Shown here: positions 1 to 7,449 of the stretch, piece after piece | How the letters are laid out: each line of letters begins with the position of its first letter | Position numbering within the stretch: the stretch's first letter is position 1 | NCBI GenBank assembly: GCA_029267635.1 | Contig: JAJUIK010000005.1 | Coordinates: 1 to 64,000 of the forward strand | Direction of reading: 5' to 3' | Origin: Moraxellaceae bacterium | Lineage (GTDB): Bacteria; Pseudomonadota; Gammaproteobacteria; Pseudomonadales; Moraxellaceae | Length of the DNA stretch: 64,000 nt | Notes under the pieces: model-generated | The model's input: only the letters and a program-made list of their open reading frames with translations | What the model was told of the DNA's origin: nothing | Database searches by the model: none | Program-made: the position numbers and the translations under genes

Positions 1-141
1 AACAGGCTTCTGAAAAATGGACAATGCCGGTGACAAACTGGGGGCAAACCATCACACAGTTATCGATTTACTTTGAAGGAAGGCTCGATGATATAATTAA
101 ACTCTAGCCAATTCGGCTGACACAGAATTTTGAACGCTCTC
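1..141 (+). mobile_element. Right end of an IS256-family insertion sequence
   Basis: The window opens inside an insertion sequence. It holds the last codons of a mutator-type transposase and, after its stop, a sequence ending TGACACAGAATTTTGAACGC at 118-137 plus TCTC. That has the form of IS256-family terminal inverted repeats, which read GAGA...GTTCAAAATTCTGTGTCA from outside inwards. I place the outer edge near 141. The left end and the target duplication lie outside the window or cannot be compared, so the boundary is good to a few bases only. Confidence 0.65.
3..107 (+). CDS. IS256-family (mutator) transposase, C-terminal 34 residues
   Basis: Frame 3 is open from the window edge to a TAG at 105-107. 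The peptide contains KWTMPVTNWGQTITQLSIYF followed by EGRL. A W-x-MP-x-x-NW motif followed by a short hydrophobic run, FEGR and the stop is the usual C-terminus of IS256-family DDE transposases. The DDE catalytic residues would lie upstream of the window, so it cannot be judged whether the transposase is intact. The family call rests on this short tail and on the matching inverted repeat just downstream. Confidence 0.65.
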   Translation, partial: QASEKWTMPVTNWGQTITQLSIYFEGRLDDIIKL

Positions 142-171
142 TGTTGTTGCATTAAGATCCTAAAATCATAC

Positions 172-229
172 AATAAACCCAGTAAGATAAAATTTGACAA
201 ATGGTTTAATTTTATCTGCTGGGTTTATT
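172..229. repeat. Long inverted repeat (about 21 bp arms) between the IS end and the symporter gene
   Basis: The left arm 172-194 and right arm 208-229 are complementary (AATAAACCCAG.. / ..CTGGGTTTATT, inner part AAGATAAAATT / AATTTTATCT) with a single bulge. The loop is 13 nt (195-207). In RNA this would be one of the most stable hairpins in the window. It ends about 28 bases before the symporter start codon. It could be a transcription terminator left from the gene interrupted by the insertion sequence, or a regulatory hairpin. It lacks a clean U-run directly after the stem. Confidence 0.75.
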
Positions 230-256
230 ATTGTGCATAATATACAGGATGTAGAC

Positions 257-1234
257 ATGCTGAAATTACTGGCTTTGGACCGCTTTACCATTTTGCTTTT
301 TGTGATGGTGATCTTGGCTTCAATTGTGCCAATTGCCGGTCAAGCTGCCCACTATTTTTCGCTGCTGACCACCACTGCGATTGCCATTTTATTCTTTCTG
401 CATGGGGCTAAATTATCACCGGATGCAGTGCGGGCAGGGATTCTGCACTGGAAACTGCACAGTATTATTTTTCTCTTTACTTTTGCTTTTTTCCCCGTTT
501 TAGGCGTACTTTCTCGACCTATTTTAGAGCCTTTATTGGGACAAACCTTATATTGGGGTTTCCTGTTTTTGTGTTTTTTACCTTCTACTGTGCAATCCTC
601 AATTGCCTTTACGTCCATGGCAAATGGCAATGTTGCAGGTGCGGTATATAGTGCTTCATTTTCTAATCTGGTGGGTATGTTTGTGACGCCTATTCTGGTG
701 GGAATTTTTATTCTCGGACCACATACGCAGCAGTATGATTCGAGCACAGCAATCCTGAAAATTGCTTTGTTCTTGTTTTTACCGTTTATTTTAGGACAGT
801 GCTTACGTCCCTGGATATATCCCAAGATGCAGGCTTATCCCAATCTGATCAAAAATTTTGATCAATGGTCGATTTTACTGGTGGTGTACGGAGCATTTAG
901 CAGTGCAGTGGTGGGAGGTCTATGGAAACTGGTGGATGGCACAACTTTTTTGCTGTTACTGCTGGTGTGTGTATTACTGCTCGCGATGGTCATGTTACTG
1001 GCGTATGGATTACCTAAATATTTGGGTTTCGATAGTGCCGATCAAAAAACCATTTTCTTTTGTGCTTCGAAAAAGACTCTGGCGAGCGGTATCCCAATGG
1101 CACAGATCCTGTTTATTGGTTTGCCTGTAGGCATGTTGCTGTTACCGATCATGATTTTTCATCAGATTCAGCTCATGGTCTGTGGCATTCTGGCCAATGC
1201 CTGGTCGAAACAGTCCAGTTCTTTGGTAGAATAA
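257..1234 (+). CDS. Bile acid:sodium symporter family (SBF-like, YfeH type) membrane transporter
   Basis: This is a 325-residue, very hydrophobic protein with about nine to ten membrane segments. It matches the SBF-like/YfeH branch of the bile acid:Na+ symporter (BASS) superfamily. The pattern LTTTAIAILFFLHGAKLS near the N-terminus, PSTVQSSIAFT in the middle and a later FCASKKTLASGIPMA segment are typical of that branch. The substrate is unknown; YfeH-type members are generally assigned to organic anion:Na+ transport. The open frame extends upstream to a TTG at 194, but I start at the ATG at 257 because the protein then begins like its relatives (MLKLLALDRF) and AGGA lies at 244-247. The insertion sequence sits directly upstream and may have altered its promoter. 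Confidence 0.85.
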   Translation: MLKLLALDRFTILLFVMVILASIVPIAGQAAHYFSLLTTTAIAILFFLHGAKLSPDAVRAGILHWKLHSIIFLFTFAFFPVLGVLSRPILEPLLGQTLYWGFLFLCFLPSTVQSSIAFTSMANGNVAGAVYSASFSNLVGMFVTPILVGIFILGPHTQQYDSSTAILKIALFLFLPFILGQCLRPWIYPKMQAYPNLIKNFDQWSILLVVYGAFSSAVVGGLWKLVDGTTFLLLLLVCVLLLAMVMLLAYGLPKYLGFDSADQKTIFFCASKKTLASGIPMAQILFIGLPVGMLLLPIMIFHQIQLMVCGILANAWSKQSSSLVE

Positions 1235-1264
1235 TTCGCAATCCGTAGTGACTTGGCATATAAT
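1235..1264 (+). promoter_or_regulatory. Probable sigma-70 promoter of rpmE
   Basis: A perfect -10 TATAAT lies at 1259-1264, with TTCGCA at 1235-1240 as a -35 candidate (18-bp spacer). It sits directly after the symporter stop and about 165 bases before rpmE. The resulting leader of roughly 155 nt is long for a ribosomal protein gene and includes a hairpin CCCAAA/TTTGGG around 1363-1377. L31 leader RNAs with autoregulatory function are known in gammaproteobacteria; whether this is one was not tested. Confidence 0.55.
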
Positions 1265-1428
1265 ATTTGCCACTTGTTGTGCTTAGCCCTGGTTTTAGAG
1301 CCTCGGTGGGCCAAAAGAATGGTCTGTTGTGGTGTTGATCTGCGAAATTTTCGCCTTTTCCCCAAATTTTTGGGAGTGATCAATTGCGATGACAGCTTAA
1401 GCCTTTCTTCACTTAGGAGTAATCGACG

Positions 1429-1656
1429 ATGCGCGCCGATATTCACCCAAAATATGAAAAACTAGTTGCAACTTGCTCATGCGGTAACGTGATCGAAACC
1501 CGTTCTGCTTTAGGTAAAGAAACTCTTTATCTTGATGTATGTTCAGCTTGTCACCCGTTCTACACTGGTAAACAAAAAAATGTAGACACTGGTGGTCGTA
1601 TCGACAAATTCAAACAACGTTTTGCGGGCATGTCACGTTCAATCAAACGTGGTTAA
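1429..1656 (+). CDS. rpmE: 50S ribosomal protein L31
   Basis: A 75-residue protein beginning [20 protein letters not shown]. It is the zinc-binding (C+) form of L31: cysteines at 16, 18, 38 and 41 (CSC and CSAC) form the metal site. L31 bridges the large and small subunits near the central protuberance. AGGAG at 1412-1416 gives the start. It has its own promoter and leader and is followed by a strong terminator, so it is probably transcribed alone. Zinc-free L31 paralogues replace this form under zinc starvation in many bacteria; none is in the window. Confidence 0.97.
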   Translation: MRADIHPKYEKLVATCSCGNVIETRSALGKETLYLDVCSACHPFYTGKQKNVDTGGRIDKFKQRFAGMSRSIKRG

Positions 1657-1667
1657 TCCTCAGAATG

Positions 1668-1694
1668 AAAAAACGGGCAATTGCCCGTTTTTTT
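1668..1694 (+). terminator. Rho-independent terminator after rpmE
   Basis: A perfect 13-bp palindrome with arms 1668-1680 and 1681-1693 (AAAAAACGGGCAA / TTGCCCGTTTTTT) ends in a T-run. A-rich on the left and T-rich on the right, it can act in both directions and also serve the minus-strand gene ending at 1724. Confidence 0.9.
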
Positions 1695-1723
1695 GTGCCT
1701 GAGATTTTTGTTCAGGCAAGACC

Positions 1724-3829
1724 TTAATGGTCCTGCACATCGGTTAAATGATCGAGTTTTTTCTGAAAATAATCACCTTGCAAGAAACGCGCTTCCACAT
1801 TCCAAGCATTAGCAAACAAATTCATATCGTTCAGTTCACAAAGCAGGATTTCCACCGGTTTAATGGTAAGAAAACTGGCAATTTTATCCTGTAACTTTTC
1901 CAGATTTTTGTCATCTGCCAGAAACAGCGATAAGTTTTTATCGAGGGTGAGATAATTGATTTCAATCTGGCTGAGTAAAGATTCACTGTAAATCGAATTG
2001 CCGAAATTGCGCAGCGCAACCTCAGCGCCATGTTGGCGCAGTCGAATAATCTGTTTTTGAGCCTCTGGCAGATTCAGGCTTAAATCTTCTTCTGAGAATT
2101 GTAAAATCAACGGATGGCTGAGACGGCTGCCTACAATGGTCAGCAATTTGGCCACCAGTTCCGGGAATTGCGGGTCTTCCAGCAAAATCTGTGCATTCAT
2201 ATTGACAATCAGTTTAGCTTCCGGATATTGCGTAATGAAGTTATGCAGCTGCTTACAGGATTCAACCAGAATCCAACGGTCTACTTTAATCGAAAGCTCA
2301 GTATCATTTTCCAGTTCGACCAAGCCTGCCAGCGCCTGCCATTGGTTATCGTAGATAAAACCGCTGGTCACTTCATAGGTATATAGGCTGGTATCGTATT
2401 TATCATACAATTGCTGATATTTTAGATGGATTTCGCCTTTTTCCAACTGTTGTTGCAAGGTTTGCAACAGGGAAGGTTGCTCAAGCACACCACTCGCATC
2501 GAACGATAGTGGGGTACTATTCAAGGTAGCAGTTAAGGCCATATCTGATTCATTCTGTAAGCCGACCAGAGTAGTATGTAACGCATGATTCAGCAGCTGT
2601 TCCAATTGCTCTTCACTGCTGAGCTCAGCATTGATCTGGCTATAGCCCAATTTGAGCTGCAAGGCATAACTGTTTTTACCGACGGACAAGAGTTGCGGTT
2701 TTTCTAGTGCAGCGAGACCGGTTAAACGCGATTGTAATACCGATAGCGATTCTGCCTGCAGCAAAGCCACAAATAACCCTGTATCTATTTTAAAGACTGA
2801 CAAATGAGTCTGTTCTTTAATAAAATCTTGAATATTATTGAAATAGCTTTTGAGTGTATTGACATCAGTATGGAAAATTTCACTCGGGCAAGAGGCCAAA
2901 GCAAACGACACTAAGGCATTATGATTGGCGGGTTGATTGAGCATAATCCGGTTGATTTGCTGATGTACCTTTAATGCTTGTGGCGCCATCATTTTTTCTA
3001 CCATTTCAGGCTGTCTGAACTGTGGTGCTTCAGCATTTACATCCGTTGTGCCACAATCAATGGTCAGCTGCAAAGCTTCTTCATTTGCTGGCAGGAACTC
3101 AATCTTAAACAGATTTTTTCCGGAAACGTGCTGTTTATGACTCTGAATTTCAAAGCTGGCTTGGTCAAATTGTCCTTGCGAAATTTTTTTAAAGCGCACT
3201 TTAAAATCATGTAGATCAGTCGGTTGTAACACGTCCAGCAGTGGCATACCGATAATGTCCTCTTCACTGTCAAAACCAAACAGTGCGAGATATTCCGGAT
3301 TGGCTTGTAAATGAATCCCTTCCTGAATAATGGCCACCGCTTTATGGCTATCTTCGACTAGCGCTTGCGCCTGGGTTTGTGCATTTTCTAGTTCATCTTG
3401 CAGATGTTGCTGGTTTTGTAAGAGGCGGTTATAAGATAAAGCGCGGATGACATCAATATAAAAACGTTCGCTATAGTCCAGATTGACCAGATCATAAATG
3501 CCTTTATGAATATAAGACATATATTGTTCAAATTGATAGTCATCAGGCTTAAGCATTAATACCGGGAGATAAGGCTGCTTGGACGCCTGGATCAAGGTGA
3601 TGGCCTGTTCAACTTTCAGGTCATAGGCGCGGCCAAAAATGACTATATCCCAAGTATTGTTGAGCTGTTTTTCAAAACTTTTGATGTCATCGAGCAAGGT
3701 AGCCTGAATCTGATGTCCTTTCGACTCGAGCAACTCCAGAATCTGATTGTAGCGGATCTGGTTGTCATCAATAATGAGTAAGCGGGTCTCTGTGCGTTTT
3801 AATTTTTTAGACAGTAAAGAGTTTCTCAT
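1724..3829 (-). CDS. FimX-like protein: degenerate REC, PAS, GGDEF-like and EAL-like domains
   Basis: About 701 residues. Order from the N-terminus: a receiver-like domain (about 15-130), PAS (about 155-265), a GGDEF-like region without a GGDEF motif, and an EAL-like domain (about 460-690). The receiver lacks the phospho-acceptor Asp (WDIVIFGRAYD, Gly in its place). The EAL signature reads EVT (about 486-488), DDFGTGYSS is replaced by RNFGNSIYS, and the metal-binding residues are largely lost. This is the layout and decay of Pseudomonas aeruginosa FimX, which binds cyclic-di-GMP through a dead EAL domain and controls type IV pilus assembly and twitching. I infer an effector rather than an enzyme. 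I start at the ATG at 3829 because it overlaps the upstream stop as ATGA and has GGGA upstream; an earlier ATG is at 3844. Confidence 0.8.
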   Translation of the reverse strand: MRNSLLSKKLKRTETRLLIIDDNQIRYNQILELLESKGHQIQATLLDDIKSFEKQLNNTWDIVIFGRAYDLKVEQAITLIQASKQPYLPVLMLKPDDYQFEQYMSYIHKGIYDLVNLDYSERFYIDVIRALSYNRLLQNQQHLQDELENAQTQAQALVEDSHKAVAIIQEGIHLQANPEYLALFGFDSEEDIIGMPLLDVLQPTDLHDFKVRFKKISQGQFDQASFEIQSHKQHVSGKNLFKIEFLPANEEALQLTIDCGTTDVNAEAPQFRQPEMVEKMMAPQALKVHQQINRIMLNQPANHNALVSFALASCPSEIFHTDVNTLKSYFNNIQDFIKEQTHLSVFKIDTGLFVALLQAESLSVLQSRLTGLAALEKPQLLSVGKNSYALQLKLGYSQINAELSSEEQLEQLLNHALHTTLVGLQNESDMALTATLNSTPLSFDASGVLEQPSLLQTLQQQLEKGEIHLKYQQLYDKYDTSLYTYEVTSGFIYDNQWQALAGLVELENDTELSIKVDRWILVESCKQLHNFITQYPEAKLIVNMNAQILLEDPQFPELVAKLLTIVGSRLSHPLILQFSEEDLSLNLPEAQKQIIRLRQHGAEVALRNFGNSIYSESLLSQIEINYLTLDKNLSLFLADDKNLEKLQDKIASFLTIKPVEILLCELNDMNLFANAWNVEARFLQGDYFQKKLDHLTDVQDH

Positions 3830-5580
3830 TTTAATGCTTCCCATAAATCATGATTTTTCAACTCATCGGCTTGTTGGCGTATGAATTGATCGACAAGATC
3901 TTGTTGCTGATCATTCAGTAATTCAAATTCAAATTGAATAAAACTTTGGGTAATGGAGAGGGTTTTGACCAGATAGATTCTGATTTCTTCCTTGCCCAGA
4001 CGTAAGTAAACCGTTTGTTGTTCTTTAAAAATTTGCGAGCCCGGCAAGACCAGCGTGGTTTTTATTTCATTTTCCTGCTGGTTCTGTAACAGCAGGGCTG
4101 GATAATAGTTGTTGATATAGCGTTCAGCTTTAAGACGTACGGCACAAGAGAAAAGCTCTGATGCTAAGACTTCTAGGCCCAGCTCCAGACTTTTTTCACT
4201 GGATTGTTTGATCCAGCGAATCACACCGCCACGCCATTGGCCCTGTTGGTTTTCTTGCACCAGAATAAATTCGCCAGTACGCAAATTTTTAGGTGTTTCG
4301 CCATTCCACTTGATACGGTAGCCATTGGCACTAATATCCAGTACTTCAGTCTGATAAATCTGTTTGGCTTCGCGGTCCAGAATTTTACTGTTACTGGTGC
4401 TTGTTACATCCGGATCTGTCCAGCTGGTGGATAATCTGGGTTCGCTTGGCATGCTGATTCGGCTGCTCATCTGCAGTGTTTCAACAAAGTTTTTGGCTCT
4501 GGATAGATAAAAATGCGCAGTCATCAAGCCAAAACAGACTTGTAACTGGGCAGAATATTCATAACGTTCGTGCTGACGTTCAGCGCTACTACTATTGCCA
4601 AGAATATTCTGTACATGGAATTTGAGTGCCGGATTTAGGAACAGTTTTTCATTTTTGGACAGATACTCGGCATTTTTATTCAGCGTATTATCGATATGCT
4701 CCAGCAGATTTTGTGTGGTAATAAAGAATACGGACTGAGTATGTGCATTTTGCTGTTTATGATGTGTTGGACGCTGATCTTGACTGGCATCAATCACATA
4801 TTTGGATAACCCGGTTTCGCGTGGTTGTACCTGAATGAGGCGTGCCCAGTCAAAACTACACTCATATAAGGCATTAATTTCGGACTGGCGAATCTGATGG
4901 GTATTGAAAATATCCAGTAGAACGAGCTGTGCATAGGCCTGCTGAATATTTTGTAGCTGATGGCCGCTTGCTTTAACTTGATTCAGATTGTTTTGATGGA
5001 AATCATGCTGTACTGCTAGAGCATAAATCTGGTTGGCTGCCAGCCATTGGCCAGGCAGTGCCTCACTGTACAGCATTTGTTGTTGGAAGAGTAAAGCCGT
5101 CAGTTGTTGCAGCGCATAAAATGCTGCGAAGGCACGTGCTGTTTGCAGATTTTTCTTTTGATTAAAGGCGAACAGAGAAAATTTCTGATGCTGTAACTGG
5201 TAATGGCTACGATGGGTAATATCCAGATAAATTTTGGCAAAACAGCTGCGCATTAGCATGGCCAATTCGATAATGTGTTCATTACGATCGGAACTGATCA
5301 GTCCATGACTGGAAAAATGTTTTTCCAGACTCACCAACACATTTTCAATATTCGGATGTAAGGCTTGAATCAGATCAAACCTGAGCGTTTCTGAACATTC
5401 GAGTTCAGAGATTTCCAATAAGGCGTTAAAAAGTGACTTGGACGAATCGCCCAATTGTAGAATCGAGAGCGAGGAAACCCAATCCTGTACACTTTTGACT
5501 GTGGTTTCACAAAAGCTGAGATGATCACGGTTTAATGAGGTTGGTGTTTGAAAAGTCTTTGAAATCGCACTATTCGTCAT
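3826..5580 (-). CDS. Large protein with C-terminal PilZ-like domain, putative cyclic-di-GMP receptor
   Basis: About 584 residues. The long N-terminal part (about 1-400) is helical and soluble with no domain I can name. The C-terminal part contains DISANGYRIKWNGETP, which matches the D/N-x-S-x-x-G strand of PilZ domains, followed by a beta-rich segment ending LELGLEVLA. I do not see a clean RxxxR motif just before it, so ligand binding is uncertain. It lies between epmB (13-bp gap) and the FimX-like gene (4-bp ATGA overlap), so all three are probably translated from one message. Pairing with a FimX-like protein suggests a role in surface motility or adhesion. The frame extends to a TTG at 5616; the ATG at 5580 is preferred. 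Confidence 0.7.
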   Translation of the reverse strand: MTNSAISKTFQTPTSLNRDHLSFCETTVKSVQDWVSSLSILQLGDSSKSLFNALLEISELECSETLRFDLIQALHPNIENVLVSLEKHFSSHGLISSDRNEHIIELAMLMRSCFAKIYLDITHRSHYQLQHQKFSLFAFNQKKNLQTARAFAAFYALQQLTALLFQQQMLYSEALPGQWLAANQIYALAVQHDFHQNNLNQVKASGHQLQNIQQAYAQLVLLDIFNTHQIRQSEINALYECSFDWARLIQVQPRETGLSKYVIDASQDQRPTHHKQQNAHTQSVFFITTQNLLEHIDNTLNKNAEYLSKNEKLFLNPALKFHVQNILGNSSSAERQHERYEYSAQLQVCFGLMTAHFYLSRAKNFVETLQMSSRISMPSEPRLSTSWTDPDVTSTSNSKILDREAKQIYQTEVLDISANGYRIKWNGETPKNLRTGEFILVQENQQGQWRGGVIRWIKQSSEKSLELGLEVLASELFSCAVRLKAERYINNYYPALLLQNQQENEIKTTLVLPGSQIFKEQQTVYLRLGKEEIRIYLVKTLSITQSFIQFEFELLNDQQQDLVDQFIRQQADELKNHDLWEALK

Positions 5581-5593
5581 ATTGTTGTAAAAC

Positions 5594-6613
5594 TCAAAAA
5601 AAAGTTGGATCCCCAAAAAGCGGTGTTTTGTTCTTTTCGCCCGCTATCTCTCTGACCAGTTTAGGAACCATATATCCCGGCAGATTCGCTAAAACCTCAC
5701 GATAAATATCATTCACGTGTGATGACATTAAATCGAAATGATGCGCCCCTTTGACTTTGTCTAGTACATGCAAATAGTAAGGCATCACACCTGCTTCAAA
5801 TAACCGGTAACTTAAGCTGACCAGGACCTGTGCCGAATCATTCACGCCTTTGAGCAAAACCGCCTGGTTCAATACGGTAATATGTTGTTGAACCAGTTCA
5901 GAAATTTTCGAGCAGGTGAAGTCATCTAACTCAGCAGGATGGTTCGAGTGTACCACCAGAATAATGCGTAGCCTACTGTTTTTTAATAAGCTAATCAGCT
6001 CTTTATCGACACGGTTGGGGATTACGATCGGAACTCGTGAATGAATTCTCAAAAATTTTATTTGCGGTAAAGATTCTAGACGTTCAATCCACAAGGCAAG
6101 TTTGCGATTGGACAGGGTGAGAGGGTCGCCGCCGCTTAAAATGACCTCATTAATGTCGGGTTGATTTTCTAGATAAGTCTTAATTTGTAGCCAATCTTCA
6201 TTTTTCGGCAGATTTTCTTGATAGGGAAAATGACGACGAAAACAGTAACGGCAGTGCACTGCACAGGCACCAGTTAAAGTCAGCAAAAAACGTGATTTAT
6301 ATTTATGCAGGACACCTGGTAACTGGTTGGCTGCTTCTTCACCTAAAGGGTCGGTGACAAAACCAGGGTGATCTTCTAGTTCGAGATGGTGCGGTAAAAC
6401 TTGCAGCAGGAGAGGATCATATGGATCACCCGCGTTCATTTTTCCGACAAACGCACGTGGCACACGCAATTTAAACTGTTCAGAGGCCAGAACTGCCCCT
6501 GATAATAACTGATCGGGCGATAACTGCAGTATCGTAAGCAATTCTAAAGGATCAGTAATCAGGTCACTGAGTTGTGATTGCCAGTTTTGCTCTTGATATA
6601 AATAGTTTATCAT
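5594..6613 (-). CDS. epmB: EF-P beta-lysylation protein EpmB (lysine 2,3-aminomutase family)
   Basis: A 339-residue radical-SAM enzyme with the cluster motif C117-x3-C121-x2-C124 (CAVHCRYC). It converts (S)-alpha-lysine to (R)-beta-lysine using a 4Fe-4S cluster, S-adenosylmethionine and pyridoxal phosphate; EpmA then attaches the product to elongation factor P. The SGGDPLTLSN segment is typical of lysine aminomutases. At 339 residues it is the short EpmB type, not the longer clostridial aminomutase. It is divergent from efp, its target, across 70 bp, and heads the cluster with the PilZ-like and FimX-like genes. EpmA is not in the window. Confidence 0.95.
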   Translation of the reverse strand: MINYLYQEQNWQSQLSDLITDPLELLTILQLSPDQLLSGAVLASEQFKLRVPRAFVGKMNAGDPYDPLLLQVLPHHLELEDHPGFVTDPLGEEAANQLPGVLHKYKSRFLLTLTGACAVHCRYCFRRHFPYQENLPKNEDWLQIKTYLENQPDINEVILSGGDPLTLSNRKLALWIERLESLPQIKFLRIHSRVPIVIPNRVDKELISLLKNSRLRIILVVHSNHPAELDDFTCSKISELVQQHITVLNQAVLLKGVNDSAQVLVSLSYRLFEAGVMPYYLHVLDKVKGAHHFDLMSSHVNDIYREVLANLPGYMVPKLVREIAGEKNKTPLFGDPTFF

Positions 6614-6626
6614 GCCACACGTTAAA

Positions 6627-6649
6627 AATAATGCTAGTCTAGCATTATT
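6627..6649. promoter_or_regulatory. Palindrome in the divergent epmB/efp promoter region
   Basis: Perfect 11-bp arms, AATAATGCTAG (6627-6637) and CTAGCATTATT (6639-6649), around a single T lie in the 70-bp gap between the divergent epmB and efp genes. The position suits a dimeric regulator or a pair of overlapping -10 elements facing both ways. No known regulator site was recognised. Confidence 0.6.
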
Positions 6650-6683
6650 ACATTTGAGTTAGTAAGTTTGGAGTGTGCCAGTC

Positions 6684-7253
6684 ATGGCCAATTATTCTAC
6701 AAATGATTTCAAGCAAGGCCTTAAGGTAATGCTTGACGGTAACCCATGTTCAATCATGGAAAACGAATATGTGAAACCAGGTAAAGGTCAAGCATTTAAC
6801 CGTGTAAAACTGCGTAACCTGAAAACAGGTAAAGTTTTAGAAAAAACTTTTAAATCAGGTGATTCTCTTGAGGGTGCGGACATTGTCGAAGTAGAAATGA
6901 ACTACTTGTACAATGACGGCGAACTTTGGAACTTCATGGATCCAGTCACTTTTGAACAGATCGCTGCAGACAAAACTGCGATGGGTGATGCTGCAAAATG
7001 GTTAAAGGATGACTCAAACGAACTTTGCACCATCATGTTGTTTAATGGTGTACCGTTAAACGTGAGTGCACCAAACTTCGTGGTCTTGAAAATCGTGGAA
7101 ACTGATCCAGGCGTTCGTGGTGATACTTCTGGCGGTGGCGGTAAACCGGCGAAACTTGAAACAGGTGCTGTGGTACGCGTGCCACTTTTCGTTCAGCAAG
7201 AAGAGAGCGTTCGTGTGGATACCCGTACTGGTGAATACCTAGAACGTGCTTAA
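6684..7253 (+). CDS. efp: Elongation factor P
   Basis: A 189-residue protein starting MANYSTNDF, of normal EF-P length. It binds between the P and E sites of the ribosome and relieves stalling at consecutive prolines. The acceptor loop KPGKGQAF places Lys34 at its tip, the residue beta-lysylated by EpmA/EpmB, and epmB is the divergent neighbour. The ATG at 6684 is chosen over an in-frame GTG at 6675 because the protein then starts like its relatives and TTGGAG lies 10 bases upstream. Confidence 0.97.
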   Translation: MANYSTNDFKQGLKVMLDGNPCSIMENEYVKPGKGQAFNRVKLRNLKTGKVLEKTFKSGDSLEGADIVEVEMNYLYNDGELWNFMDPVTFEQIAADKTAMGDAAKWLKDDSNELCTIMLFNGVPLNVSAPNFVVLKIVETDPGVRGDTSGGGGKPAKLETGAVVRVPLFVQQEESVRVDTRTGEYLERA

Positions 7254-7296
7254 TCGCTAAAAATTAGACTATTAGTCGAAAATACGACTAAGATAG

Positions 7297-7324
7297 AAGG
7301 GATGATGTCAATCATCCCTTTTTT
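7297..7324 (+). terminator. Terminator after efp
   Basis: Stem AAGGGATGAT (7297-7306) / ATCATCCCTT (7311-7320) with a 4-nt loop and a T-run. A smaller hairpin TTAGTCG/CGACTAA lies just before it at 7272-7291. Confidence 0.88.
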
Positions 7325-7449
7325 ATGCCAAAGTATTAGTTGAAAAGTAAAATATCAGGAGTAAAGTCACTCAGGAAAACAGCAGGACGACCAACAATAA
7401 AAACTGAGCTGCTTTTAAATCATTAGAAATTAAAAATACGAGGTAATCC

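Noticed and set aside
352..825. 157-codon minus-strand frame inside the symporter gene
   Set aside because: Antisense shadow; basic composition mirrors the hydrophobic codons of the plus strand.
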